NCBI GenBank assembly: GCA_045598975.1
Contig: JAZRVE010000032.1
Location: 1 to 7,963, forward strand
Direction: 5' to 3'
Source of the DNA: UMGS882 sp045598975
GTDB taxonomy: Bacteria; Bacillota; Clostridia; Oscillospirales; CAG-382
Length of the DNA: 7,963 nt
The notes below the pieces were generated by a model. It ran no database searches and was not told the origin of the DNA. It saw nothing but the letters and a program-made list of their open reading frames with translations. Shown here one piece after another: positions 1 to 5,583 of this stretch. The position numbers and the translations under genes are program-made. Each line of letters opens with the position of its first letter. Position 1 is the stretch's first letter.

Positions 1-18
1 TGCCATGCTCTTTTTCAT
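1..18 (-). CDS. possible start of a gene running off the window edge
   Basis: On the minus strand an ATG at 16-18 opens a frame reading M-K-K-S-M-A up to the window edge. A Lys-rich start after a purine-rich stretch could be the beginning of a protein or signal peptide. However, there is no convincing ribosome binding site immediately upstream, and six codons are too few to judge. It lies in the same frame as the short basic ORF at 22-69, two codons after that ORF's stop. This is noted only as a possible partial gene. Confidence 0.15.
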
Positions 19-21
19 GTT

Positions 22-69
22 TTACTGCCGCTTTTTTGCCTTTTTACCCTTCTTTTCTCCTTTTCCCAT
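22..69 (-). CDS. possible 15-residue lysine-rich small ORF
   Basis: Minus-strand ATG at 67-69 and TAA at 22-24 enclose a 15-residue peptide that begins MGKGEKKGKK and is about half lysine or arginine. The upstream GCGGAAG is a weak ribosome binding site. The start resembles the MGKGDKK-type beginning of the small ribosomal protein Thx, but the peptide is shorter and lacks the rest of that family, so the likeness may come only from the A/G-rich composition. It lies about 95 bases downstream of the ZIP transporter stop, on the same strand. A functional small protein is not established. Confidence 0.15.
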   Translation of the reverse strand: MGKGEKKGKKAKKRQ

Positions 70-94
70 TCTTACTTCCGCCAATTTCTCATAC

Positions 95-126
95 TAAATT
101 CCACTCCTTTCCTACTGTGGAATTTA
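95..126. repeat. inverted repeat (hairpin) downstream of the ZIP gene
   Basis: TAAATTCCAC at 95-104 pairs perfectly with GTGGAATTTA at 117-126 around a 12-base loop. It sits about 40 bases after the stop codon of the minus-strand ZIP transporter, where a transcript end would be expected. Neither side has a T tract directly after the stem and the stem is AT-rich, so it is not a standard intrinsic terminator. It may be an RNA 3'-end stabiliser or a protein-binding dyad. Confidence 0.4.
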
Positions 127-162
127 CTTTGGGAATTCACGCTTTTCTTGCTTTTTCTGATT

Positions 163-966
163 TTATCCAAGCATGACGTCGAGGAGCATCATGACGGCAA
201 ATCCTCCCATGATACCCATCGTGGCGGAATAGGGGCGATCTCCCGTGTGTCGCTGGCATTCCGGGATCAGCTCGTGCACCGTTACAAGGATCATGGCGCC
301 CGCGGCAAAGGAGAGCGCAAACGGCAAGATCGACTGCACGTATACCACAAGCAATGCGCCGAGCACGCCGGCAAGCGGCTCGACGAGCCCCGATGCCTGT
401 CCGATGAGAAAACTTTTCCACCGTGAATAGCCTTCCCGTCGGAAGGGAAAGGATACGGCGGCTCCCTCGGGAAAGTTCTGCAAGCCTATCCCGACGGCAA
501 TGGTGATGGCGCCCATAAGCTGCTCCGGCGAACTGCTTCCGGGGCTCAATGCGCCGAAAGCGACACCGACGGCGAGCCCTTCGGGAATATTGTGAAGCGT
601 GACCGAAAGAAAGAGCATCAGAATGCGCGTCCGGCTTTCGATCACGCTGTTTGACGCAAGGTCTGTCGTTTTTTGCGTAAAGGAAACGATTTTATCGGTA
701 CACCACAGAAAAAAGGCGCCGCAGAGAAAGCCTGCCGTCGCTATGATATAGGCAGGGATGCCGCCCTGTTTTTCCGCCTGCTCGATCGCCGGCTGTAAGA
801 GTGACCAGAAGCTGGCGGCGATCATGACGCCGGAAGCAAAGCCCAGCATGATATTCAAGAGCTTTTCGCTCGGTTTTCCGAAAAAGATGACGGTAGCCGC
901 CCCGAGCGCCGTGACGAGATAGGTGCCGCAGGTGGCGACAAATGCCATCAAAAGCTGGCTGTTCAA
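163..966 (-). CDS. ZIP family divalent metal transporter (GufA/ZupT-like)
   Basis: A 267-residue polytopic membrane protein, the usual length for bacterial ZIP transporters, which carry Zn2+ and sometimes Fe2+ or Mn2+ into the cytoplasm. The paired metal-site motifs are visible: HNIPEG at residues 125-130 (TM4) and QNFPEG at 163-168 (TM5), followed by VEPLAG near Glu196 and HELIPE at 231-236. The Gln in place of His in the TM5 motif matches my recollection of the GufA-like branch. About eight hydrophobic segments can be drawn, with a variable loop around residues 97-113. The start is TTG at 964-966; AAGGAGGTGA sits just upstream at ideal spacing and no ATG fits better. The gene is divergent from the glycosyltransferase with its own promoter. 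I see no Zur- or Fur-like operator. The family call is secure; the metal is not. Confidence 0.93.
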   Translation of the reverse strand: MNSQLLMAFVATCGTYLVTALGAATVIFFGKPSEKLLNIMLGFASGVMIAASFWSLLQPAIEQAEKQGGIPAYIIATAGFLCGAFFLWCTDKIVSFTQKTTDLASNSVIESRTRILMLFLSVTLHNIPEGLAVGVAFGALSPGSSSPEQLMGAITIAVGIGLQNFPEGAAVSFPFRREGYSRWKSFLIGQASGLVEPLAGVLGALLVVYVQSILPFALSFAAGAMILVTVHELIPECQRHTGDRPYSATMGIMGGFAVMMLLDVMLG

Positions 967-970
967 GATT

Positions 971-980
971 TCACCTCCTT
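971..980 (-). promoter_or_regulatory. ribosome binding site fixing the TTG start of the ZIP gene
   Basis: The minus strand reads AAGGAGGTGA here, a near-complete complement of the 16S rRNA 3' end, with seven bases between AGGAGG and the TTG at 966-964. This supports the unusual start codon over an internal Met (residue 7). Confidence 0.85.
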
Positions 981-985
981 TTTAC

Positions 986-1015
986 AGTATATCGCAAAGC
1001 ACGGCGTTCGGTGAA
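986..1015 (-). promoter_or_regulatory. sigma-A-type promoter of the ZIP gene
   Basis: On the minus strand a -10 TATACT (986-991) lies 18 bases from a -35-like TTCACC (1010-1015), which matches four of six consensus positions. The expected transcription start near 979 falls on the ribosome binding site, giving a leader of only about 15 bases. Confidence 0.55.
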
Positions 1016-1041
1016 GATGTCTGAAATCCGCCTGCAAACGG

Positions 1042-1070
1042 TTGATTTTTTCCGAAATTTATAGTATACT
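1042..1070 (+). promoter_or_regulatory. sigma-A-type promoter of the glycosyltransferase gene
   Basis: TTGATT (-35, 1042-1047) and TATACT (-10, 1065-1070) are separated by exactly 17 bases. The -10 lies inside a 14-base perfect palindrome (1060-1073), and the spacer contains TTTCCGAAA. Transcription would begin around 1076, directly at the ribosome binding site AGGAG (1077-1081), so the leader is very short (about 15 bases). Confidence 0.8.
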
Positions 1071-1090
1071 ATAAGCAGGAGTGATTTTCT

Positions 1091-2251
1091 ATGAAAATCT
1101 TATTATTGCACGACGTCCAGGCGTACAAGCAGAACGGCGTATCGGTCTCTCTCGGCATTCTGGCGACCGAATTGAAAAAACTCGGCTATGATATGCGTGT
1201 TCTGACGCTTTCCGATACGCCGCGTTCCTATAAAGACGAAAACGGAAACTATTGCCTTTCAAGTGTGCCCGCGTTTGTTTATCCCGGCGTTCGTCTGCGC
1301 CTTCGCAGAAGGGGAGCGCTTGTCAAGGAGCTTATTGACTGGAATCCGGACATTATCCACACCAATTGTGAGTTTTCTACCTTCCGCATTGCCAAATATA
1401 TTCGTGAACAGTGCAAGAAGCCGCCCGTCTGGATCCACACCTTTCATACCGATTACCGTTACTACATCGGCAAACTGCAAAAGAGCAGATTTGTTACCGA
1501 TCGTTTTGTCCCGTGGTATCTCGGCAAATGTTTCGTCATGTCGGATGCGCTCATCGTACCGACCAATAAGATCTACACCTACGTCGCGTCAAAACCCTTC
1601 CCACAGACGCTCAATACGCGTATCATACCGACCGGCATAGATTTTTCCGATCTTAAACGGAAAAACGATGAAGACCGTGCCCAAACGCGAAAAGAACTCG
1701 GTGTGCCGGATGACGCCAAGCTTGTTATCTTTCTCGGGCGCATTTCGGCGGAAAAGAATCTGGATGAATTGCTCGAATGCTTTGTATCCTATCGCCAAAA
1801 GCACGATAACGTATATCTGCTGACGGTCGGCGACGGACCGTATAAAGAGACACTTGCCAAAAAAGTGGAGAAGCTCGGTATCGGCGATCGTGTGATCTTA
1901 CACGACGGCGTTGCGCACGCGCAGATCAGCCGCTATTATAATGCCGCAGACGTATTTGCAAGCGCCTCCGAAAGCGAAACGCAGGGGCTTACCTTCTATG
2001 AAGCGCTGTTCTGCAATCTTCCCGTGCTTGCCAAGGACAGGGCGTGTCTGGCGGAGGCGGTAAACGAAGGGGAGAACGGAGCCTTTTTTGACGACCCCGG
2101 CACCTTTGAAAAATCGCTGGATACGCTGTTGTACCGTGACGCGGCGGAGAGCCTTTCGGCACTTCCGGAATGCTTTGACAGTGAGCATTTTGCTTCCTCC
2201 GTTGCGGCACTGTATGAGGAAACCTTAAAGAATCAAAAACGGGAAATTTGA
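1091..2251 (+). CDS. GT4 glycosyltransferase, probably diacylglycerol glucosyltransferase
   Basis: A 386-residue GT-B-fold retaining glycosyltransferase of family GT4, expected to transfer a sugar from a nucleotide donor at the inner face of the membrane. The N-terminal acceptor domain opens with MKILLLHD and contains HTFHTDYRYY (116-125), close to the HTxYxxY signature I associate with Firmicutes 1,2-diacylglycerol 3-glucosyltransferases. The C-terminal donor domain has FLGRISAEKN (214-223), with Arg217 and Lys222 as likely phosphate-binding residues. It also has TVGDGP (245-250) and the E-x7-E motif Glu296/Glu304 in SESETQGLTFYEA. These patterns favour glycolipid or lipoteichoic acid anchor synthesis, but other GT4 acceptors are possible. 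ATG at 1091 follows AGGAG with nine bases between. The gene is monocistronic: its own promoter lies upstream and a strong terminator follows the stop. Confidence 0.9.
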   Translation: MKILLLHDVQAYKQNGVSVSLGILATELKKLGYDMRVLTLSDTPRSYKDENGNYCLSSVPAFVYPGVRLRLRRRGALVKELIDWNPDIIHTNCEFSTFRIAKYIREQCKKPPVWIHTFHTDYRYYIGKLQKSRFVTDRFVPWYLGKCFVMSDALIVPTNKIYTYVASKPFPQTLNTRIIPTGIDFSDLKRKNDEDRAQTRKELGVPDDAKLVIFLGRISAEKNLDELLECFVSYRQKHDNVYLLTVGDGPYKETLAKKVEKLGIGDRVILHDGVAHAQISRYYNAADVFASASESETQGLTFYEALFCNLPVLAKDRACLAEAVNEGENGAFFDDPGTFEKSLDTLLYRDAAESLSALPECFDSEHFASSVAALYEETLKNQKREI

Positions 2252-2277
2252 AATATGCCCGTGTACACCAAACATAA

Positions 2278-2316
2278 AGAGCCCGTTCACGGTATTACCG
2301 TGAACGGGCTTGTTTA
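2278..2316 (+). terminator. intrinsic terminator of the glycosyltransferase gene
   Basis: AGCCCGTTCACGGT (2280-2293) pairs perfectly with ACCGTGAACGGGCT (2297-2310) around a three-base loop, and is followed by TGTTTATT. The 14-bp GC-rich stem plus T-rich tail lies about 30 bases after the plus-strand stop codon. Confidence 0.88.
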
Positions 2317-2333
2317 TTCGAATCGAGCGTATG

Positions 2334-2364
2334 AAAAAGACCGTGCCGAAAGGCACGGTCTTTT
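2334..2364 (-). terminator. intrinsic terminator of the first solute-binding protein gene
   Basis: AAAAGACCGTGCC (2335-2347) pairs perfectly with GGCACGGTCTTTT (2352-2364) around a GAAA loop on the plus strand. In the minus direction the stem ends in TCTTTTTC, fitting termination of the gene whose stop is at 2379-2381. It can also form on the plus strand, so it may back up the neighbouring terminator at 2280-2310. Confidence 0.88.
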
Positions 2365-2378
2365 GATGTAATGGAAAA

Positions 2379-3848
2379 TCAGTCGATCTCGACATCGCCG
2401 TAGTCATGGTTGAACGTATCAACGGATGCCTTGGCGGCGTCTTCCTGAGACGTATAGTAGGAAGCAAAGTCATGGTTGGGCGCGACGGCGAGGTCACGAC
2501 CGCAGGACTGGAAGGAGATACCTGCGACGTAACCGAGGTCATAGACGATGCTGTCCTTGATGATATCGAGCATTTCTTCGGAATCATTGTCGCGGGAGTA
2601 CTTGGTTTTGAGCGAAACGTCATAGTATGCCGGGAGAACGTCACGTGCGCCGTAAGCACAAAGCGCTTCGACGATGGCACCGGTGCGTTCGACGTCGGAA
2701 ACGGTGATCGGAATACCGAGCAGGTGCGTACAGCCATTGGTGATGGTAGCATACTCTTCCTCTTCCGTGTACTTCGGATAGGGAAGAATGCCGAAATCAT
2801 CATCCATGCCACGCCACGATTGCAGGTCGCCGGGACCGCCGTCGCCAAACATGGCGCGTCCTGCCTGGAAGGTTTCGCCAACACCGCCGGCAACGTTCAT
2901 ATAGCAATTGTTGTTGGAGAGAAGGTTAAAGAAATCGTCAAACAGCGATACTGCCTTGTTGGAGTAGAGCGCCAGTTCCGGAAGTCCGCTTTCGCCTTTA
3001 TCGACGATCTTGGTGCCGGAGGTATAAAGGATGGCGATCGGTCCAAGGTAGGGAGTGCTGACGTAGCCGAACTGGTCGTCTTCAAAAGTGAGCACGCCGT
3101 CGCCGTTGAGGTCGGCGCCGCCCTTCTTGGCAAGATATGCGAACTGATCGAATGTCCATTCGCCGTCTTTTACCATCTGATAAGGATATTCATAGCCGAG
3201 CTCGTCAAAGATGCGCTTGTTGAACAGAAGGGCAAAAGCATATTGCAGACGCTTGGTGGAAATATCGCCATCAAGCACGTACAGTTTACCGTTGACGGTG
3301 CAGCTGTCGACGATGTCCTGCGACCACCACGGCTTGTCGAGATGGAGCGTGGAAATGTCATGCAGGTTGTAGAAAGCACCCTGAACGGCATATGAGAATG
3401 CGGCACGGGAGTGCGGGAATACGACGTCATAGGCATCATCTCCGGCAAGGATGGAGTTGAGGGCGTCGGTCTCGTAGTCGCTGGTGGAGGATTCGGTAGC
3501 GGTAATGGTAATGCCGAAACGCTCTTCAACGAGCTTGTTGCGCTTGTAGATGGCGCTCTGTACCGGGTCGTCCGAGTCTTCCTCAACGTATTCGTCGGAG
3601 ATATAGCCGGGACGGATCAGCATACGGAAGGTGTAGCCATCGTATTTTTCTTCGGAAAGGTCGGATTCGTAGTCGATTTCCTCAGCATCTTCCTTTCCGG
3701 TCTCGGCTTCGGTTTCGGTTTCATCGGAAACGACGGTTTCATCTGCCGGTTTCTTGTCATCCGTCTTCTTTTCTTCCTGCTTTGCACAGGAGAAAAGAGC
3801 GAGGGAAGCAAGAGAGGCGAGCAGAATGGTGAGTAGTTTCTTTTGCAT
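2379..3848 (-). CDS. extracellular solute-binding lipoprotein (ABC-type, SBP family 1-like), copy A
   Basis: A 489-residue lipoprotein of the extracellular solute-binding type, expected to be tethered to the outer face of the membrane and deliver a ligand to an ABC importer. The signal peptide MQKKLLTILL... ends in a lipobox (LFSC) with lipidation at Cys21. A flexible Asp/Glu/Lys/Thr-rich linker follows to about residue 57. Family-1-like features include GDDAYDVVFPH (136-146), KPWWSQD (172-178), LFNKRIFDELGYEYPY (208-223) and DGEWTFDQFAYL (228-239). Residues 246-257 (D-L-N-G-D-G-V-L-T-F-E-D) form a perfect EF-hand-type Ca2+ loop. ATG at 3848 follows GAGGAG with eight bases between. It is paralogous to the gene at 4022-5485, with its own promoter and terminator. 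No permease or ATPase lies in this window. The substrate is unknown; a carbohydrate is the commonest ligand for such proteins. Confidence 0.9.
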   Translation of the reverse strand: MQKKLLTILLASLASLALFSCAKQEEKKTDDKKPADETVVSDETETEAETGKEDAEEIDYESDLSEEKYDGYTFRMLIRPGYISDEYVEEDSDDPVQSAIYKRNKLVEERFGITITATESSTSDYETDALNSILAGDDAYDVVFPHSRAAFSYAVQGAFYNLHDISTLHLDKPWWSQDIVDSCTVNGKLYVLDGDISTKRLQYAFALLFNKRIFDELGYEYPYQMVKDGEWTFDQFAYLAKKGGADLNGDGVLTFEDDQFGYVSTPYLGPIAILYTSGTKIVDKGESGLPELALYSNKAVSLFDDFFNLLSNNNCYMNVAGGVGETFQAGRAMFGDGGPGDLQSWRGMDDDFGILPYPKYTEEEEYATITNGCTHLLGIPITVSDVERTGAIVEALCAYGARDVLPAYYDVSLKTKYSRDNDSEEMLDIIKDSIVYDLGYVAGISFQSCGRDLAVAPNHDFASYYTSQEDAAKASVDTFNHDYGDVEID

Positions 3849-3873
3849 GATTCATACTCCTCTTTTGTATTTT

Positions 3874-3893
3874 CGGTATATATCCTGATACCG
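3874..3893. repeat. dyad in the leader of solute-binding gene A
   Basis: CGGTAT (3874-3879) and ATACCG (3888-3893) form an inverted repeat with an eight-base centre. It falls just downstream of the predicted transcription start (about 3895) on the minus strand, a position suited to a repressor operator or a short 5' leader hairpin. The leader of the paralogous gene has no counterpart. Function is inferred only from position. Confidence 0.4.
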
Positions 3894-3901
3894 TTATGTA
3901 C

Positions 3902-3930
3902 AGTATACTATAACTTTTCGAAAAAGTAAA
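3902..3930 (-). promoter_or_regulatory. sigma-A-type promoter of solute-binding gene A
   Basis: Minus-strand TTTACT (-35, 3925-3930) and TATACT (-10, 3902-3907) are separated by 17 bases. The spacer carries the palindrome TTTTCGAAAA (3915-3924). The predicted leader is about 47 bases and contains the dyad at 3874-3893. The -35 and -10 hexamers are identical to those of the paralogous gene's promoter. Confidence 0.8.
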
Positions 3931-3960
3931 TAGATATTTGTGATATTTTACAAAAAGTGG

Positions 3961-4008
3961 AAAAGGAAAAAAGAAAAACAAAAGGAACGCGAGAGATCGC
4001 GTTCCTTT
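3961..4008 (-). terminator. intrinsic terminator between the two solute-binding genes
   Basis: AAAGGAACGCGA (3981-3992) pairs perfectly with TCGCGTTCCTTT (3997-4008) around a four-base loop. On the minus strand the stem is followed by a long T-rich tract (TTTTGTTTTTCTTTTTT). It lies 13 bases after the stop of copy B and upstream of the promoter of copy A, so it should insulate the two genes. Confidence 0.92.
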
Positions 4009-4021
4009 GATTTGCTAAACG

Positions 4022-5485
4022 TCAGTCCTCGTAAACGATGCCGCCATAGGCTTCGTTGAAGGCTTTGAGCGACTCCTTCGCCGCGTCGACGCCGGCAGCG
4101 TAATAGGACGCAAAGTCGCGGTTTTCGGAGTTGGCGAGGTCGTGACCGACAGAGCCGAAGCCACTGCCTGCGGAATAACCGATGTCGTAGATGATGCTGT
4201 CCTTGATGATGTCGAGCATTTCTTCCGACTCGGTATCGCGGGAGTGCTTGGTTTTCAGCGTGACGTCATAGTAAGCGGGGATAACGTCGCGGGAACCGTA
4301 TGCGCAGAGTGCTTCGATAATGGCACCGGTGCGTTCGACGTCGGAGACGGTGATCGGGATGATACCGACGTGAGCATGCGCATTGACGGCGGTAGCGTAT
4401 TCGTCGTCTTCCGTGTACTTCGGATAGGGAAGCACACCGAAATCGTCGTCCATGTTACGCAGTCCGCGGACGGAATCCAGTCCCGCGTCACAGAACATGA
4501 GACGTCCCGAATTGAAGAAGCTGTCGTACTGTCTGAACTGTGCACAGCTGAAAATGCAGGCATTGTTGCGGACAAGAGCGAAGTAATCGTCGAATGCCGA
4601 AACGACCTTGTTGGAGTACAGTGTCAGTTGGAGGTTGCCCTCTTCGTCCTTGTCATAGACCTTGGCACCGGTGGTATAGAGGATGGCGATGGAACCGTGC
4701 CAGTCGGTCGCATAATAGCCGAACTGGTCGTCCTCATATTTGAGCACGCCGTCACCGTTGAGGTCGGCGGCACCCTTCTTGACAAGGTAAGCAAAGTTGT
4801 CGAACGTCCAGTCGCCGTCTTTTACCATTTTGTACGGGTAAGCAAGACCGAGCTCGTCAAAGATGCGCTTGTTGAAGACGAGGCAGAACGCCTGGGAGAG
4901 ACGGTGAGTGGAAATATCGCCGTCGAGGATGTAGAGGTGGTTGTTGATGTTGAAGGAATTGCGCACGTCCTGCGACCACCACGGCTTTTCCAGATGGATG
5001 GAGGAAATGTCGTTGATGTTGTAGGCGGCACCCTGGTTTGCATAAACGAATGCGGCACGGGTATGCGGGAAAATGATGTCATAGGCGTCATCACCGGCAA
5101 GAACGGAGTTGATGGCATCGACTTCCCAGTCGGAGCTCGACGATTCGGTAGCGGTGATGGTGATGCCGAAGCGGTCCTCTACGGCTTTGTTGCGGCGGTA
5201 GACGGCGCTTTCGACGGGATCGTCGGAATCCTCCGGCAGATATTCGTCCACGATTTTACCGGGGCGGATGAGGATACGGAAGTTGTATCCGTCAAAGCGC
5301 TCGTCGGAGAGACCGGACTCATAGTCGATCTCGGTGACGCCATCGGCATCGGATGCGTCGGTCGTGTCGGAATTCGGGTTTTCCACGTTGGTGTCCGGCT
5401 TGACGGTGTTGTTCGTTTTGTCGCAGGATGCAAGCGAAACGGCGGCGCACACGGCAAGCAGGGCGATCAGAGTTTTCTTGAACAT
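4022..5485 (-). CDS. extracellular solute-binding lipoprotein (ABC-type, SBP family 1-like), copy B
   Basis: A 487-residue lipoprotein paralogous to the gene at 2379-3848. By eye about two-thirds or more of residues 53-257 match, and only short gaps are needed elsewhere. The signal peptide MFKKTLIALL... ends in LASC with lipidation at Cys21; a Thr/Asp/Asn-rich linker follows to about residue 52. Shared landmarks are GDDAYDIIFPH (131-141), KPWWSQD (167-173), VFNKRIFDELGLAYPY (203-218), DGDWTFDNFAYL (223-234), an EF-hand-type loop at 241-252 and MDDDFGVLPYPKYTE (345-359). Copies differ most around residues 258-262, 310-342 and 438-455, plausibly ligand-contacting or surface loops. ATG at 5485 follows AAAGGAG. 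It has its own promoter and a strong terminator, and no transporter partner gene is in the window. It is probably a second receptor with altered specificity; the ligand is unknown. Confidence 0.9.
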   Translation of the reverse strand: MFKKTLIALLAVCAAVSLASCDKTNNTVKPDTNVENPNSDTTDASDADGVTEIDYESGLSDERFDGYNFRILIRPGKIVDEYLPEDSDDPVESAVYRRNKAVEDRFGITITATESSSSDWEVDAINSVLAGDDAYDIIFPHTRAAFVYANQGAAYNINDISSIHLEKPWWSQDVRNSFNINNHLYILDGDISTHRLSQAFCLVFNKRIFDELGLAYPYKMVKDGDWTFDNFAYLVKKGAADLNGDGVLKYEDDQFGYYATDWHGSIAILYTTGAKVYDKDEEGNLQLTLYSNKVVSAFDDYFALVRNNACIFSCAQFRQYDSFFNSGRLMFCDAGLDSVRGLRNMDDDFGVLPYPKYTEDDEYATAVNAHAHVGIIPITVSDVERTGAIIEALCAYGSRDVIPAYYDVTLKTKHSRDTESEEMLDIIKDSIIYDIGYSAGSGFGSVGHDLANSENRDFASYYAAGVDAAKESLKAFNEAYGGIVYED

Positions 5486-5518
5486 GGCTTTTCTCCTTTA
5501 CATAATGTGGTTTAATTC

Positions 5519-5547
5519 AGTATAGCAGAATTTTCCGAAAAAGTAAA
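5519..5547 (-). promoter_or_regulatory. sigma-A-type promoter of solute-binding gene B
   Basis: Minus-strand TTTACT (-35, 5542-5547) and TATACT (-10, 5519-5524) are spaced by 17 bases, with TTTTCGGAAAA in the spacer. The predicted leader is about 28 bases and has no hairpin. The promoter follows the CPBP gene closely, with no clear terminator between, so readthrough from the upstream operon is possible as well. Confidence 0.8.
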
Positions 5548-5583
5548 GTGCTTTTTTGAGAAAAATGAAGAAACGGCAAATAT

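Noticed and set aside
1060..1073. Perfect 14-base palindrome TATAGTATACTATA as a regulator operator
   Set aside because: It is made up of the -10 box and its AT-rich surroundings. The near-copy at the copy A promoter breaks the symmetry (TATAGTATACTGTA), so the -10 alone explains the similarity.
2278..2364. Pair of inverted repeats as a CRISPR-like or mobile element remnant
   Set aside because: The two stems have different sequences, each is followed by T-rich sequence in the right direction, and they sit between convergent genes. They are ordinary terminators.
3078..3113. Cellulosomal dockerin repeat suggested by DLNGDGVL
   Set aside because: Dockerins have two such loops with linking helices at a protein end. 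Here there is one loop in the middle of a binding-protein fold.
2406..3395. 329-codon open frame opposite solute-binding gene A
   Set aside because: Same cause as above: a shadow of codon bias, with no ribosome binding site and no domain.
4142..5515. 457-codon open frame on the plus strand opposite solute-binding gene B
   Set aside because: It is fully antisense to a gene with a lipobox, ribosome binding site and family motifs. The paralogue has a similar antisense frame (2406-3395), as expected from shared codon choice. The frame has no recognisable domain.
5548..5583. Terminator for the CPBP operon at the CTTTTTTGAGAAAAATG stretch
   Set aside because: The possible stem is only A-T pairs and a few bases long, with no GC-rich core. 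It would not be stable enough to call.
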